Positions 18,059 through 27,683 are shown, counted from the stretch's first letter. The stretch: DNA of 64,000 nucleotides from G965200765 sp965200765 (GCA_965200765.1 OZ241380.1:124001-188000); one strand, 5' to 3'. The notes: generated from the letters alone by a model not told the origin. A program made the numbers and translations.

Positions 18059-19057
18059 TCACTCCAAATCAGTGGGGGTTGGTTCAGAACCTGAATTTCC
18101 CAATCCGCATCCTGATAATTCCTCTTCAAAAGGATTACTGTTTTGCCATCCAGTATGACCGGTTTGTCTAAATCGTTCAAGTCTGCGAATTGAAATTTCA
18201 GCAAATACAGGATCTATATCCACTGTGAAACATCTTCTGTTCAACATTTCAGAAACAAGCAATGTTGTTCCGGAATGGGAAAAGAAATCAATGATTAAAT
18301 CACCTGGATTTGAACTTGCTTCTACAATTCTTTCAATGCACTTCAAAGGCTTCTGTGCATAACAGCCAGAGATATTTTCCTGCATTCTGTAAAAGACTTG
18401 TTGAATGTCAACCCATACATTTCCTGCTCGTATATTTTTCGACTTGCTTCTCTGGAGGTTTTCAGTTAATTTTCCTTCTACTGATTTGTAATAACCTCTC
18501 AGAACTTTCGGTATATCTGTATACTCCGCATTGACTTCAAAAACTGGTGTTCCCTTTACATAGTAAAGCAACTCTTGCCGTATCGCCATCCAGTTTTTTT
18601 GAGTTCCATATCCACGTTGATTTCTCACGGTAATGAAACTTCTGGGTTTGAATGGTTTTTCTCGCATCATAAGCATAAAATCAGGAAGTGGTTGAAATCC
18701 ATTGTTCTGGTCTGCACCTAACCAGATGTACATCGAGGAATTATCGTGAAGATGTTTGTAAGTTAAATCCACCCAGATATTGCACCATTGTATAAATTCG
18801 ATGATCGACCGTTCCTTGAATGCAATCAAATTGTATGGCGGATCATGGATTGCCAGAGTTGCCTTGTCTTTACTCATCAAATTTTCAATATCCGAGATAC
18901 TTGCTACATCAAGACAACCCACTTTGTGTCCACTGATTTTATCTTCCCATATTTCTCCAACATTCAATCTACAATGACTGAGTAATTGACTTTTCAGATG
19001 GGGATGCTTGTCTAGTCTGGGTAAAGGATTGTTTTCCACTTCAAATTCTGAATTCAT
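18059..19057 (-). CDS. DNA methyltransferase, DPPYN beta class
   Basis: 332 residues. Motif IV DPPYN is at residues 72-76; the SAM-binding motif I lies near the C-terminus (LIIDFFSHSGTTLLVSEML), giving the order IV-TRD-I of the beta class. The C-terminal end (ISIRRLERFRQTGHTGWQNSNPFEEE) is the usual tail of this family, so the stop is natural. Methylation is on adenine N6 or cytosine N4. It lies in the same strand order as the Panacea-domain gene and the small frame between them. No cognate nuclease is recognisable beside it, though the SBD-HNH gene is 2 kb away on the same strand. Confidence 0.85.
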   Translation of the reverse strand: MNSEFEVENNPLPRLDKHPHLKSQLLSHCRLNVGEIWEDKISGHKVGCLDVASISDIENLMSKDKATLAIHDPPYNLIAFKERSIIEFIQWCNIWVDLTYKHLHDNSSMYIWLGADQNNGFQPLPDFMLMMREKPFKPRSFITVRNQRGYGTQKNWMAIRQELLYYVKGTPVFEVNAEYTDIPKVLRGYYKSVEGKLTENLQRSKSKNIRAGNVWVDIQQVFYRMQENISGCYAQKPLKCIERIVEASSNPGDLIIDFFSHSGTTLLVSEMLNRRCFTVDIDPVFAEISIRRLERFRQTGHTGWQNSNPFEEELSGCGLGNSGSEPTPTDLE

Positions 19058-19067
19058 TCGTTCAGAT

Positions 19068-19172
19068 TTACAGATTCTTGTTTAAGTCGCTCAGTTCTTC
19101 TTTCGATATATTTTCACTAGTCAAACGAAAATCCAAATTATCAAGCGATGGAACTTCACTGCTCTTGGTCAT
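19068..19172 (-). CDS. Possible 34-residue protein between Panacea gene and methyltransferase
   Basis: Frame MTKSSEVPSLDNLDF...ISKEELSDLNKNL, acidic and without hydrophobic segment. It overlaps the 3' end of the Panacea-domain gene by 17 bases in another frame and ends 10 bases before the methyltransferase start. If translated it would be coupled to the Panacea gene. It could be a small partner protein, but I cannot assign a function and the frame may be chance. Confidence 0.35.
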   Translation of the reverse strand: MTKSSEVPSLDNLDFRLTSENISKEELSDLNKNL

Positions 19173-19647
19173 TGTTTTTCTTTGCATTTTCTGCCAGATT
19201 TTTATAATATCCTTTAATCAATTGATTCGGTATAATCGTGTTTCTTTTGTGTTTCATCCATATTTGATGCCACGGTGAACCGTTGACATGTGTAATTCGG
19301 GACAATCGAATTCCTGAAAATCCACCATAGAGTTCATTCACTTGTTGAGTTATATCCAACTCGACATCATCGAGATTGGCTTCAATAAACCCATCTATTG
19401 GTTCTTCAACAGGCAAATTTCCATATATTTTCAGCTCATGGTATACTTCTGGAATCACGGGCCCGTACCTCCAAGCCACTGCTCTTTGTCGAAATAGTGG
19501 TCTGTTCTGAAGTCCAAGCATCCATCCATGGGACATGTAGACTAATTTGATGATTTGCATTGGATTAAGCAAATCTCCGTAGATGATGAACCAATTCGCT
19601 ATCTCACGTGCATCATGGTACACATGGTTCCGTAGTATTTCGTTCAT
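19156..19647 (-). CDS. Panacea-domain (DUF4065/SocA-like) protein
   Basis: 163 residues. The core ARE.ANWFI..GDLLNPMQIIKLVYMSHGWMLGL, followed by WRYGPVIPEVYHELK and a later WHQIW, is the Panacea (DUF4065) domain. In known toxin-antitoxin pairs this domain belongs to the antitoxin of varied partners; in others it is found near phage and restriction genes. Here its immediate neighbours are a 34-residue frame and a methyltransferase, so the partner is not obvious. A candidate promoter lies upstream (19688-19716). Confidence 0.75.
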   Translation of the reverse strand: MNEILRNHVYHDAREIANWFIIYGDLLNPMQIIKLVYMSHGWMLGLQNRPLFRQRAVAWRYGPVIPEVYHELKIYGNLPVEEPIDGFIEANLDDVELDITQQVNELYGGFSGIRLSRITHVNGSPWHQIWMKHKRNTIIPNQLIKGYYKNLAENAKKNNDQEQ

Positions 19648-19687
19648 GGTTTCCCTCTGTTACAAGAATTTAATTTGGTATTGGTCG

Positions 19688-19716
19688 TTAAAATGAGATG
19701 CTGTACTCTATTTCAA
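19688..19716 (-). promoter_or_regulatory. Candidate sigma-70 promoter of the Panacea/methyltransferase unit
   Basis: On the minus strand TTGAAA (19716-19711) and TTTTAA (19693-19688) are 17 bases apart, about 40 bases before the Panacea ATG. The -10 box is only a partial match to the consensus, so this is a candidate by sequence only. Confidence 0.4.
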
Positions 19717-20176
19717 GTAGCCTTGTTGCAAAAATGGTTTTCTTTGGTTGGTGATATGGAACCCGCCATTCACCGCGATCCGGATCTTGGCAGAGGCGTA
19801 TCAAGTATACAACATTGCTTTCGTAATACACCTACAAACGCTGAAAAAACTATGAAATAACATGAAATCTCTGTTGTAGCACATACATTCCAAAAAACTC
19901 TTTGCAAGTGCCATCTGGAACACTTGCGGTGCAAGTCTCTTGGCACTGACGCGATAAACCATGTGTGTTCAATCAATTCACCAGTGCTTCCCGTATCCAA
20001 GGCATCAGACCATTCACGCAACCTAATCACGCCGCAAGTACGACTTACAGACCGTGTATCTGGCTCCCAACAATCAGGCCGCAATTACCACTCAGAAGCG
20101 AAGAGTCTGGCATAATTCTATGTCCGTTGAACAACTGAAGTCAAAAATCAACCTGAATTCCAAGTAAACTAATCTG
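19717..20176. other. Intergenic region upstream of the TauD-like gene
   Basis: The 530 bases between the Panacea start (19647) and the TauD-like start (20177) hold only the promoter candidate listed separately and a short inverted repeat near 19907-19931 (CAAGTG/CACTTG). I see no gene, RNA gene or mobile end in it. Confidence 0.5.
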
Positions 20177-21181
20177 ATGGACTTAGACATTCTTGACCTT
20201 TCGTATGAATCAACTGTACACCGGTTAGATTACATCGTCAAGGATGCACGCGCCTGGACGTCGAGCGACATCGACCCGCAGAAGTGTATCATCTATCTTG
20301 ACGATGGAATTGAAAGGGAATTCTATGAGATGGCTGAATACATTACTTACAGTCCCATACCCACCGTATTGCGCCACCCTAGCCAGTTTTCTGCTCCGTA
20401 TACAATGCGTTTGATGGAGGATGTGCGGACCCAGCTGGACCAACCTCCAGGTGTTGTCGTTCTGGACGGCTTGCCGCTGAACGATATATCAGTGTCGGAA
20501 GCTATCGACATCCACTGGACAATCGGTCAAAAAATCGGTCGAACAGTTGCACAGAAATGGAATGGTACCATGGTTTATCATGTTCGCGATACCGGTGTGC
20601 AGTTCGGATACGGTGTGCGCGGCTCCTATACATCGATTGAACTTCTTTTTCACAACGACAATGCATTCGGTGTTGCGATTCCAAGATATGTTGGATTGTT
20701 GTGCCTGATGCCTTCATACAAAGGCGGGCTCAGTCGGTTCTGCAGTTTCTACACAATTCACAACATGATGCTTGAGAAGTACCCCAAACTACTGGCCCGG
20801 TTATACAAACCTGTTCTATGGGACCGTCAGGCGGAACATGCTCAAGATGAACCCAGGGCAGCCTTGGCACCTGTATTCCGATATGATGGTGAGCGGTTGT
20901 GGACGCGTGCAAACCCCAGCTTGGTTTTCGCTGGCTACAAGGTCGCTGAAATTGACATCGACCCACTGACTGAAGATGCGATCAATGCACTGAAGGAAGT
21001 TTCCGAAGAACCGTCGATCTGGTTTGAATTACCGATTGAAAGAAATCACATTCAGTACATCAATAACATTGACATTGCACACTACCGTAGCGAAATTGTT
21101 GATCATCCTGACCCTGACAAGAAGCGACACCTGATACGCACTTGGCATCGGGATGCTGGACAAGTAACGTATGACGGCTAG
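20177..21181 (+). CDS. TauD/TfdA-like Fe(II)/2-oxoglutarate dioxygenase
   Basis: 334 residues. The iron site is visible: His159 and Asp161 in LLFHNDNAFG and a distal His near the C-terminus (RHLIRTWHRD), whose Arg binds 2-oxoglutarate. Other blocks: GVVVLDGLPL, YGVRGSYTSIELLFHND, CSFYTIHNMML. The substrate cannot be read from the sequence; clavaminate-synthase-like members act on amino acid-derived or sulfonate/aryl compounds. The pdxJ gene follows 46 bases downstream on the same strand, so they may share a transcript. Confidence 0.8.
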   Translation: MDLDILDLSYESTVHRLDYIVKDARAWTSSDIDPQKCIIYLDDGIEREFYEMAEYITYSPIPTVLRHPSQFSAPYTMRLMEDVRTQLDQPPGVVVLDGLPLNDISVSEAIDIHWTIGQKIGRTVAQKWNGTMVYHVRDTGVQFGYGVRGSYTSIELLFHNDNAFGVAIPRYVGLLCLMPSYKGGLSRFCSFYTIHNMMLEKYPKLLARLYKPVLWDRQAEHAQDEPRAALAPVFRYDGERLWTRANPSLVFAGYKVAEIDIDPLTEDAINALKEVSEEPSIWFELPIERNHIQYINNIDIAHYRSEIVDHPDPDKKRHLIRTWHRDAGQVTYDG

Positions 21182-21227
21182 AGACAATGTACGATTTCCA
21201 TTCTGTTAGCATCAAAATTCCTGAAGC

Positions 21228-21959
21228 ATGACCCAGCTCAGTGTCAACCTGAACAAGATCGCACTGCTAAGGAACTCCAGAGGAGCAAATTTCCCCAAAG
21301 TGCTTGACTTTGCCGAGTTGTGTATTCAATCCGGCGCACACGGAGTTACCATTCACCCGCGTCCGGACCAGCGACACGCTACCTATCAGGATGTGATTGA
21401 TCTGGCAGAGTTTCGCAATCACCATGCGGGAATTGAGCTCAATATCGAAGGATATCCTTCCAGAGATTTTCTGGATGTTGTTATCGCGGCCCAGCCTGAT
21501 CAGTGCACTCTGGTCCCGGATGCGCCTAACCAGATTACTTCGGACCACGGTTGGGACACAGACACACAGTCTCATACACTCAAGCCAATCATTGCAGAAC
21601 TGAAGGAAGCAGGAATACGCATCAGCATTTTCCTGAATCCAGAACCTGAGCTTATCCGGTCCGCGGCAGAAACGGGTTCAGACCGCATAGAACTTTATAC
21701 AGAATCGTATGCCAAAGCTTACGGAACTGACGATGAAGCCAAAGTCCTTGACGAATACCGTACTACTGCATTAGCCGCCCAGGAAGCGGGATTGGGGGTC
21801 AATGCCGGTCACGATCTGAACCAGAGAAATCTTGCCGATTTTCTTGCGATTCCTGGAATTCTGGAAGTTTCAATCGGCCACGCACTTACAGTCGAGGCAT
21901 TGCTTGAAGGCTACGAGACTACCGTAAAATCCTATGTGTCTATTGTCGAGTCTGCTTAA
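21228..21959 (+). CDS. pdxJ: Pyridoxine 5'-phosphate synthase
   Basis: 243 residues, usual family length. It condenses 1-deoxy-xylulose 5-phosphate with 3-amino-2-oxopropyl phosphate, the last ring-forming step of de novo vitamin B6 synthesis. The N-terminal block SVNLNKIALLRNSRG, the phosphate and catalytic motifs GAHGVTIHPRPDQRH, ELNIEGYPS, LVPDAPNQITSDHGW, and ELYTESYA, AGHDLNQRN and the C-terminal SIGHAL are all in place. This is the SVN.NK.A.LRN sub-branch. It ends 17 bases from the convergent end of the ABC transporter operon. Confidence 0.93.
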   Translation: MTQLSVNLNKIALLRNSRGANFPKVLDFAELCIQSGAHGVTIHPRPDQRHATYQDVIDLAEFRNHHAGIELNIEGYPSRDFLDVVIAAQPDQCTLVPDAPNQITSDHGWDTDTQSHTLKPIIAELKEAGIRISIFLNPEPELIRSAAETGSDRIELYTESYAKAYGTDDEAKVLDEYRTTALAAQEAGLGVNAGHDLNQRNLADFLAIPGILEVSIGHALTVEALLEGYETTVKSYVSIVESA

Positions 21960-21975
21960 ACGGTTGATTTAGCGG

Positions 21976-24114
21976 TTAGGCAGTCGAACTCGGGGCACTA
22001 GCGGTCACGTCTTCAGCTACCGATGCTTTCAACTGGATCACCGGCTCAACCTTGCGCAAATCATCCAGTGGAATATGGCATGCGATCGTGTGATTTGCGC
22101 TTACGCGTTGCAATGGTGGTCGTTTCGTTTCGCATAATTCCCCAAGCTTGCGCGGGCAACGCGTCTCAAACGGACAACCTTTGGGCGGGTTGATTACACT
22201 CGGCAAATTGCCTTCCAATACGATTTCCCGCTTGGTTACATCCGGATCCGCAATCGGCACTGCTGACAAAAGCGCTTCTGTATACGGATGATAGGGTGGT
22301 TGGAATACATCACTGGTCAATCCCTGTTCCATAACTTGGCCCAGATACATGACCAGAATTCTATCCGACAAGTACCGCACAATACTCAAGTCGTGGCTAA
22401 TGAATAGCAAAGTCATCTTGTGTTCGCGCTGAATTTCCATCAACAGCTCAGTGATTGCCGCGGCGACAGAAACATCCAGTGCGGATACAGGTTCATCTGC
22501 AATGATCATGCTCGGTTGGCCCGCAAATGCGCGCGCAATGCCGATTCTTTGCTTCTGCCCACCGGAGAGTTGTCGCGGACGGCGATAATAAAAATCTCTT
22601 GGCAATTTAACTGTGTCCAGCAAGGACATCACCATGTCTCGAATTTTTTCCGAATTGCTCTCAATTCCGAATTTTCGTATTGCCCGGGCAATCTGTTGCC
22701 CGGCAGTATGACTTGGATTCAATGTGTCACTGGGATTCTGGAATACCATCTGCATGGAGGAAAGTTGTTCCGGGTTCCGGTCATGCACTGAAATTTCCTC
22801 GATGCGCACGCCGTTCAGTGAAATTTTCCCCCCGGTCGCAGTTTCCAGCCCGGTCAATACTTTTGCAAGTGTTGATTTGCCGCATCCGGATTCACCGACG
22901 ATTGCAAGAGTTTCTGCTTCACGCGCATTGAAGTCCAGTTGCTCGTTCGCCTTGACTACCTTTTCACTTGTACCGCTCAGCATCGCCTTGATCGACCGAT
23001 CATGCAATACATAGTATTTTTGCATTTCTTCAACAGTCAACACAGTGTCTCCGATTTGAGTCGCGGACCTTGTTTCTGTTGATTGTTCAGCATCTGTGCG
23101 TTTGATTTCTTGCCATCGAGCGCAACGAACGCGATGAGTGTTTGTACTATCGTCAGGGACTGCTTCCATTAAAATTTCGTGGACATCACATTGTCCGGCC
23201 ACAGCATGATCACAACGCGGCGCAAAATTACAGCCTTGCGGGCGTTCATGGGGCAGGGGCAGTTGTCCGCGAATCGGTTTCAGCGGTGCGGCATTCTTGT
23301 CTGCCGTTGGTAGTGCTATGCAACCAAACAAGCCATGTGAATACGGATGCCGCGGGGTCTTGAAAAGTGGTTTGATCCGGCCTTCTTCAACAACTTCCCC
23401 GGAATACATCACAAACACCCGGTCACAAGTCTCCAGAATCAGCCCCAGGTTGTGAGAGATATAGATTTGCGCGGTGCCGAACTTTTTGCTGATTTCAGCA
23501 ATCAACTTTACAATCCCGGCTTCAACTGTAACATCCAGCGCTGTCGTTGGCTCGTCCAGCAACAGCAAATCCGGATTGGACAGTAGTCCCATGGCAATTA
23601 CCACGCGTTGCTGTTGTCCGCCAGAAAGTTGATGAGGATAAGAACTCATGACGCGATCCGGGTCCGGAATATGTACATCCATCAAAATTTGTCGTGCCCG
23701 TGCTTTGGCTTCTTCGACTGAAATTTCTTCGTGCGCGAAGGGGACTTCCATCAACTGGTTGCCAATCGTCATGCTGGGATTCAGCGCCGAAAATGGTTCC
23801 TGGTAGATCATCGAGATTTCCTTGCCGCGAATCTGACGCAATTCTTCTTCGCTCTGTTTTGTCAAGTCCCGTCCCTTGAAAACAATGGAACCTTGCTTTA
23901 CGCCGCCGTTATGGCCCATGTACTGCATGATCGCCATGGCGACGGTAGATTTTCCGCAACCGGATTCGCCCACCAGACCAATAGTTTCGCCGCGTTTCAC
24001 TTCCAGTGAAAAATCAATCACCGCGGGGATTTCACCGGCGCGTGTGTAATACGACACGTGCAGATTTTTGATTTCCAGTACGTTCTGTTCGTTGTTGGTA
24101 TCCATCATTCGCAA
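21976..24114 (-). CDS. Peptide-type ABC transporter ATP-binding protein, DppD-DppF fusion (second set)
   Basis: 712 residues with two ATPase domains in one chain. Domain 1 has Walker A GLVGESGCGKST, signature LSGGQQQR and LLLDEPTTALD; the oligopeptide C-terminal block GCNFAPRC..A follows. Domain 2 has GESGCGKSTLAKVL, LSGGQKQR, IIADEPVSALD and another Cys block (GCPFETRCPRKLGELC). Drives import of peptides, nickel or similar solutes together with the two permeases just upstream, starting within a few bases of the permease stop. Of three possible starts (TTG 24114, ATG 24108, ATG 24105) an ATG is likelier. Last gene of the long operon that begins at 31110. Confidence 0.9.
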   Translation of the reverse strand: MRMMDTNNEQNVLEIKNLHVSYYTRAGEIPAVIDFSLEVKRGETIGLVGESGCGKSTVAMAIMQYMGHNGGVKQGSIVFKGRDLTKQSEEELRQIRGKEISMIYQEPFSALNPSMTIGNQLMEVPFAHEEISVEEAKARARQILMDVHIPDPDRVMSSYPHQLSGGQQQRVVIAMGLLSNPDLLLLDEPTTALDVTVEAGIVKLIAEISKKFGTAQIYISHNLGLILETCDRVFVMYSGEVVEEGRIKPLFKTPRHPYSHGLFGCIALPTADKNAAPLKPIRGQLPLPHERPQGCNFAPRCDHAVAGQCDVHEILMEAVPDDSTNTHRVRCARWQEIKRTDAEQSTETRSATQIGDTVLTVEEMQKYYVLHDRSIKAMLSGTSEKVVKANEQLDFNAREAETLAIVGESGCGKSTLAKVLTGLETATGGKISLNGVRIEEISVHDRNPEQLSSMQMVFQNPSDTLNPSHTAGQQIARAIRKFGIESNSEKIRDMVMSLLDTVKLPRDFYYRRPRQLSGGQKQRIGIARAFAGQPSMIIADEPVSALDVSVAAAITELLMEIQREHKMTLLFISHDLSIVRYLSDRILVMYLGQVMEQGLTSDVFQPPYHPYTEALLSAVPIADPDVTKREIVLEGNLPSVINPPKGCPFETRCPRKLGELCETKRPPLQRVSANHTIACHIPLDDLRKVEPVIQLKASVAEDVTASAPSSTA

Positions 24115-24120
24115 CCTGGT

Positions 24121-25020
24121 TTAGTCTCGCAATGAAATTTCCCGCATGCCGTCGGCAAGCAGGTTGAATCCCAGTACCAAAGTGGAAATTGCAATGCAGG
24201 GGAACACCGTCATGTGTGGAAAGACGAGTGCCATTTGGCGCGTTTCATTGATCATTCCGCCCCAGTCTGGATCGGGTGGAGGAAGACCCAGCCCCAAAAA
24301 ACCCAGTACGCCTATATTGATGATGACATAGCCCATGCGCAGGCATCCGTCGACAATCAATGGACCGCGCGCATTTGGCAAGATTTCAACCAGCATGATT
24401 CTCCATGCGGACTCGCCGCGCGTTTGCGCGGCAAACACATAATCGCGATTTCGAAGATCCAGAACCAGTCCGCGCACAATCCGCATGATTGCCGGTCCGC
24501 TTGCGAAAACAATTGCGATAACAATATTGATGCCGGAAGCACCAACGGTTGAAATGATGATGATATAGAGCACCAGCACCGGAAACGACAAGATCATATC
24601 GCTGACTCTTGAGAGTACATCGTCGATCCAGCCGCGGTAGTAGCCGGCTACCAGGCCCATCAGGATCCCAAGGACGTACGCGGAAAATGTAGCCAGCGGC
24701 GCATAGAACAGTACTGTTCTGGAGCCATAAATCAGCCGCGACAGAATATCCCGGCCGATGTGATCGGCACCTAGCCAAAATGTACCTCCGCCCGGTGCCG
24801 GATCGCCGGGTTTGGCAAATGGAGTCAAAGTGGCATTGGGTTCAAATGGCGCGATGAGCGGTGCAAAAATTGCCATCAGCACCCAAAACAGTACGAGCGC
24901 GGCACCAATCATTCCCGCCCAGCTTTCTCGCAACAAGCTGATAGCGTAAACTGTACGATTGATACGTCGCCGCATAGGCGAGATTTGCAGTTCGGTTGCA
25001 GTATTTGAAGTGTCCATCAT
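24121..25020 (-). CDS. ABC transporter permease, DppC type (second set)
   Basis: 299 residues, six membrane helices. N-terminal soluble part, helix GMIGAALVLFWVLMAIFAPL, then the OppC-type block PGGGTFWLGADHIGRDILSRLIYGSR. The cytoplasmic EAA-loop (AAQTRGESAWRIMLVEILPN) contacts the ATPase. The gene runs straight into the ATPase gene and follows the second permease with a 4-base gap. Confidence 0.9.
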   Translation of the reverse strand: MMDTSNTATELQISPMRRRINRTVYAISLLRESWAGMIGAALVLFWVLMAIFAPLIAPFEPNATLTPFAKPGDPAPGGGTFWLGADHIGRDILSRLIYGSRTVLFYAPLATFSAYVLGILMGLVAGYYRGWIDDVLSRVSDMILSFPVLVLYIIIISTVGASGINIVIAIVFASGPAIMRIVRGLVLDLRNRDYVFAAQTRGESAWRIMLVEILPNARGPLIVDGCLRMGYVIINIGVLGFLGLGLPPPDPDWGGMINETRQMALVFPHMTVFPCIAISTLVLGFNLLADGMREISLRD

Positions 25021-25024
25021 TCAA

Positions 25025-25996
25025 TCAGGCGAAACGAATTCTCGGATTGAGAAGCATGTAGGCAATGTCAGACAGCAACTGGGTCATGACGACAACAAAA
25101 ACTGCAACCATGGTGCACGCTTCAATCAAAATGATGTCCTGACGCAAAGCAGCATCCAGCAGCAGTGCGCCGAATCCTTTGTATGCATAAAAGAATTCAA
25201 CGACAATCACGCCGGACAAGAGCCAGTTGATCTGCAGCATCAAGACAGTAAACGGAGCAATCAGCGCATTTCGTAGCGCATGTTTAAGTATTACCTGCCG
25301 ATAGGGCAGACCTTTCAATACTGCCGTGCGTACATAATGAGTGGTCATCACTTCCGCCATGGAGGCGCGTGTCATGCGCGTTACATAACCAAAGTCATAG
25401 ACCAGCAAGACCAGTACAGGCAACACCAGTTGCGTCCAGTCGAACCCTTCAAACATGCTGCTTGTGCCCGGCAACCATTGAAGGGTAAACACAAAAATCC
25501 AGGAAAACAGCACGGTACTTGCAAATTCGGGAACTGAAGTTGTGAGAATGCTGACTACCGAAATGGAGCGGTCCATTTTGGTACCTTCACGCATTCCTGA
25601 CAGAATGCCGAGAACCAATGAGACCGGCACCAAAAACACAAACACCCAGAACGCCAGAATGGTTGTATTCCACAATCTGGGCCACAGAACATCTGCGACA
25701 GGTATTTTGTAAATTATAGATGTACCGAAGTCGCCGACAACAAATCGTCCCAGCCATTCAAAATACCGAATAATGACCGGTTCGTTATAGCCGTTTTCAT
25801 CCAGCCACAACAGACGTTGCTCCATGGTGCTGTAGGGACCGAGAACCTTGACTGCTACAGCTTCCACGTCAATCTCCAACAGTACAAAAAGCACCATGGA
25901 TACTACGAACATGGTCAGTAGCATCAAGCCAAATCTTTTTACGATGAAAATAGCCATTACAAATTTCGAACGCGATGTACGACGCACGCAACGCAT
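25025..25996 (-). CDS. ABC transporter permease, DppB type (second set)
   Basis: 323 residues from the ATG at 25996; an alternative ATG at 25957 gives the shorter MAIFIVKRFGLMLLTMF start, which looks more like the family. The family pattern is present: helix with LLTMFVVSMVLFVLLE, periplasmic PVIIRYFEWLGRFVVGDFGTSI, and EAA-loop (RTAVLKGLPYRQVILKHALRN). The first periplasmic loop is unusual in its repeated acidic residues (EIDVEAVAVKVLGPY). Forms a pair with the DppC-type gene downstream. Confidence 0.88.
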   Translation of the reverse strand: MRCVRRTSRSKFVMAIFIVKRFGLMLLTMFVVSMVLFVLLEIDVEAVAVKVLGPYSTMEQRLLWLDENGYNEPVIIRYFEWLGRFVVGDFGTSIIYKIPVADVLWPRLWNTTILAFWVFVFLVPVSLVLGILSGMREGTKMDRSISVVSILTTSVPEFASTVLFSWIFVFTLQWLPGTSSMFEGFDWTQLVLPVLVLLVYDFGYVTRMTRASMAEVMTTHYVRTAVLKGLPYRQVILKHALRNALIAPFTVLMLQINWLLSGVIVVEFFYAYKGFGALLLDAALRQDIILIEACTMVAVFVVVMTQLLSDIAYMLLNPRIRFA

Positions 25997-26041
25997 GCGA
26001 AGTCCACCGTTTCGAACTCCTCTCTGCTTAGAAGTGTAGCA

Positions 26042-27658
26042 TTAATTGGCAACTGGACGACGCGCTTCAAGAACTTCGTCCAGCCAATCAGGCTCCATTT
26101 CTGGTACCGAACTTAACAATAGCTCAGTGTATTCGTGATGCGGCGGGGTAAGAACTTCATTCTTTTCCCCAAACTCCACAATTCTTCCGTTGAGCATCAC
26201 CACGATTTCGTCGGCAATCGCTTTTACCGTCGCCAAGTCATGGGTGATGAACAAATAAGTGATTTTCAGTTCTTCCTGCAACCGATGCAGGAGTTTCAAA
26301 ATTTCTTCTGCAACCAGCTGGTCCAGTGCAGATGTTACTTCATCGCAGATAATGACCGCCGGCTCGGCCGCTAGTGCTCGCGCAATACAAACTCTCTGCT
26401 TTTGCCCGCCGGACAGTTCCGGTGTAAATCGATCAATGTAATTACTCGGCAACTCAATCATTTCCAGTAGTTCTTTCACCCGTTGTTCCCGTTCTTTTCC
26501 AGTCAATCCAAAGTAGAATCCCAATGGGCGACCAATCACATCGCGTAATTTCTGTCGGGGATTGAGTGCCACATCAGGCATTTGATAAATCATCTGAATG
26601 TTGCGCAACTGTTCTTTGGGACGATCTTTATATGATCTTGGCAACGCGGTGCCTTCGTATATCACACTGCCATCGGAGGGCGGCAACAATCCGGTAATTA
26701 CCCGTGCCAGCGTACTCTTTCCGCTACCGGATTCGCCAACTACGGCCACTGTGCGGCATGGTCTGACTTCCAGATTGATGTCTTCCAGAACTTTCACCGT
26801 TCCGCCGTACGAGGCATGCACACCTTTTACTTCAACAATTGATTTTCCTTCCGCCGCGTCTTGCATATCTTTGCGATAGGTACGGACGGCCAATAGCTCT
26901 CTTGTGTATGGTTCCTTGGGCTCCTGCAGAATTTCCCGCGTATTGCCTTCTTCAATCAGGTCGCCGTAGCGCAGAACCATGATTCGGTCGGCCAGCTGAA
27001 CAACAACCGCCAAGTCATGCGTTATATAGATTGCCGCAGTATTGGAATGTTGCACAATATCCTTGATGGCGGCCAGCACTTCAATCTGCGTAGTGACATC
27101 CAAAGCCGTAGTGGGTTCGTCGAACACGATCAAATCCGGTTTGCAAGCCATCGCCATGGCGACCATGGCGCGTTGCAATTGACCGCCGGATACCTGATGC
27201 GGAAACCGCTTGCCGATATTGTTCGGGTCCGGCAACTCCAGCCGCGCGTAAATTGCCCGTGCTTCTTTGGCCGCTTGCTCGAATTTCAGTACGCCATGTT
27301 GTACCGGTGTTTCACAGTATTGATCCAGGAGGCGATGAGCAGGATTGAACGAGGCCGCGGCACTTTGCGCGACATAGGATATTCGAACGCCACGAATCTC
27401 TCGAATTTTTTCCGGTTTCAGCTCCTGTATTTGTACGCCGTCAAAATCTATGGTGCCACCAACCATGCGACATCCTGGCCGACAGTATCCCATCATGGCA
27501 ATTCCAATGGTCGACTTGCCGGCTCCGGATTCCCCGATCAAACCCAGCACTTCGCCGCGATTCAAATCCAGGTTGATATTGTTGACGATGGGTTTCCATT
27601 GATCGTCGGCAAATCCTTCAATCTGCAGATTTCGTACTTTCAGCAATCGCTCGCTCAT
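26042..27658 (-). CDS. Peptide-type ABC transporter ATP-binding protein, DppD-DppF fusion (first set)
   Basis: 538 residues, two ATPase domains: domain 1 Walker A LIGESGAGKSTIG, signature VSGGQLQRA, LIVFDEPTTALD; domain 2 GESGSGKSTLARV, LSGGQKQR, IICDEVTSALD. It lacks the long oligopeptide-type Cys block between domains seen in the second-set ATPase, so the two fusions are not recent copies of each other. It ends 46 bases before the start of the second permease pair. Confidence 0.9.
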   Translation of the reverse strand: MSERLLKVRNLQIEGFADDQWKPIVNNINLDLNRGEVLGLIGESGAGKSTIGIAMMGYCRPGCRMVGGTIDFDGVQIQELKPEKIREIRGVRISYVAQSAAASFNPAHRLLDQYCETPVQHGVLKFEQAAKEARAIYARLELPDPNNIGKRFPHQVSGGQLQRAMVAMAMACKPDLIVFDEPTTALDVTTQIEVLAAIKDIVQHSNTAAIYITHDLAVVVQLADRIMVLRYGDLIEEGNTREILQEPKEPYTRELLAVRTYRKDMQDAAEGKSIVEVKGVHASYGGTVKVLEDINLEVRPCRTVAVVGESGSGKSTLARVITGLLPPSDGSVIYEGTALPRSYKDRPKEQLRNIQMIYQMPDVALNPRQKLRDVIGRPLGFYFGLTGKEREQRVKELLEMIELPSNYIDRFTPELSGGQKQRVCIARALAAEPAVIICDEVTSALDQLVAEEILKLLHRLQEELKITYLFITHDLATVKAIADEIVVMLNGRIVEFGEKNEVLTPPHHEYTELLLSSVPEMEPDWLDEVLEARRPVAN

Positions 27659-27683
27659 GTTTCCGGACTCTTCTCTGGCAAAC

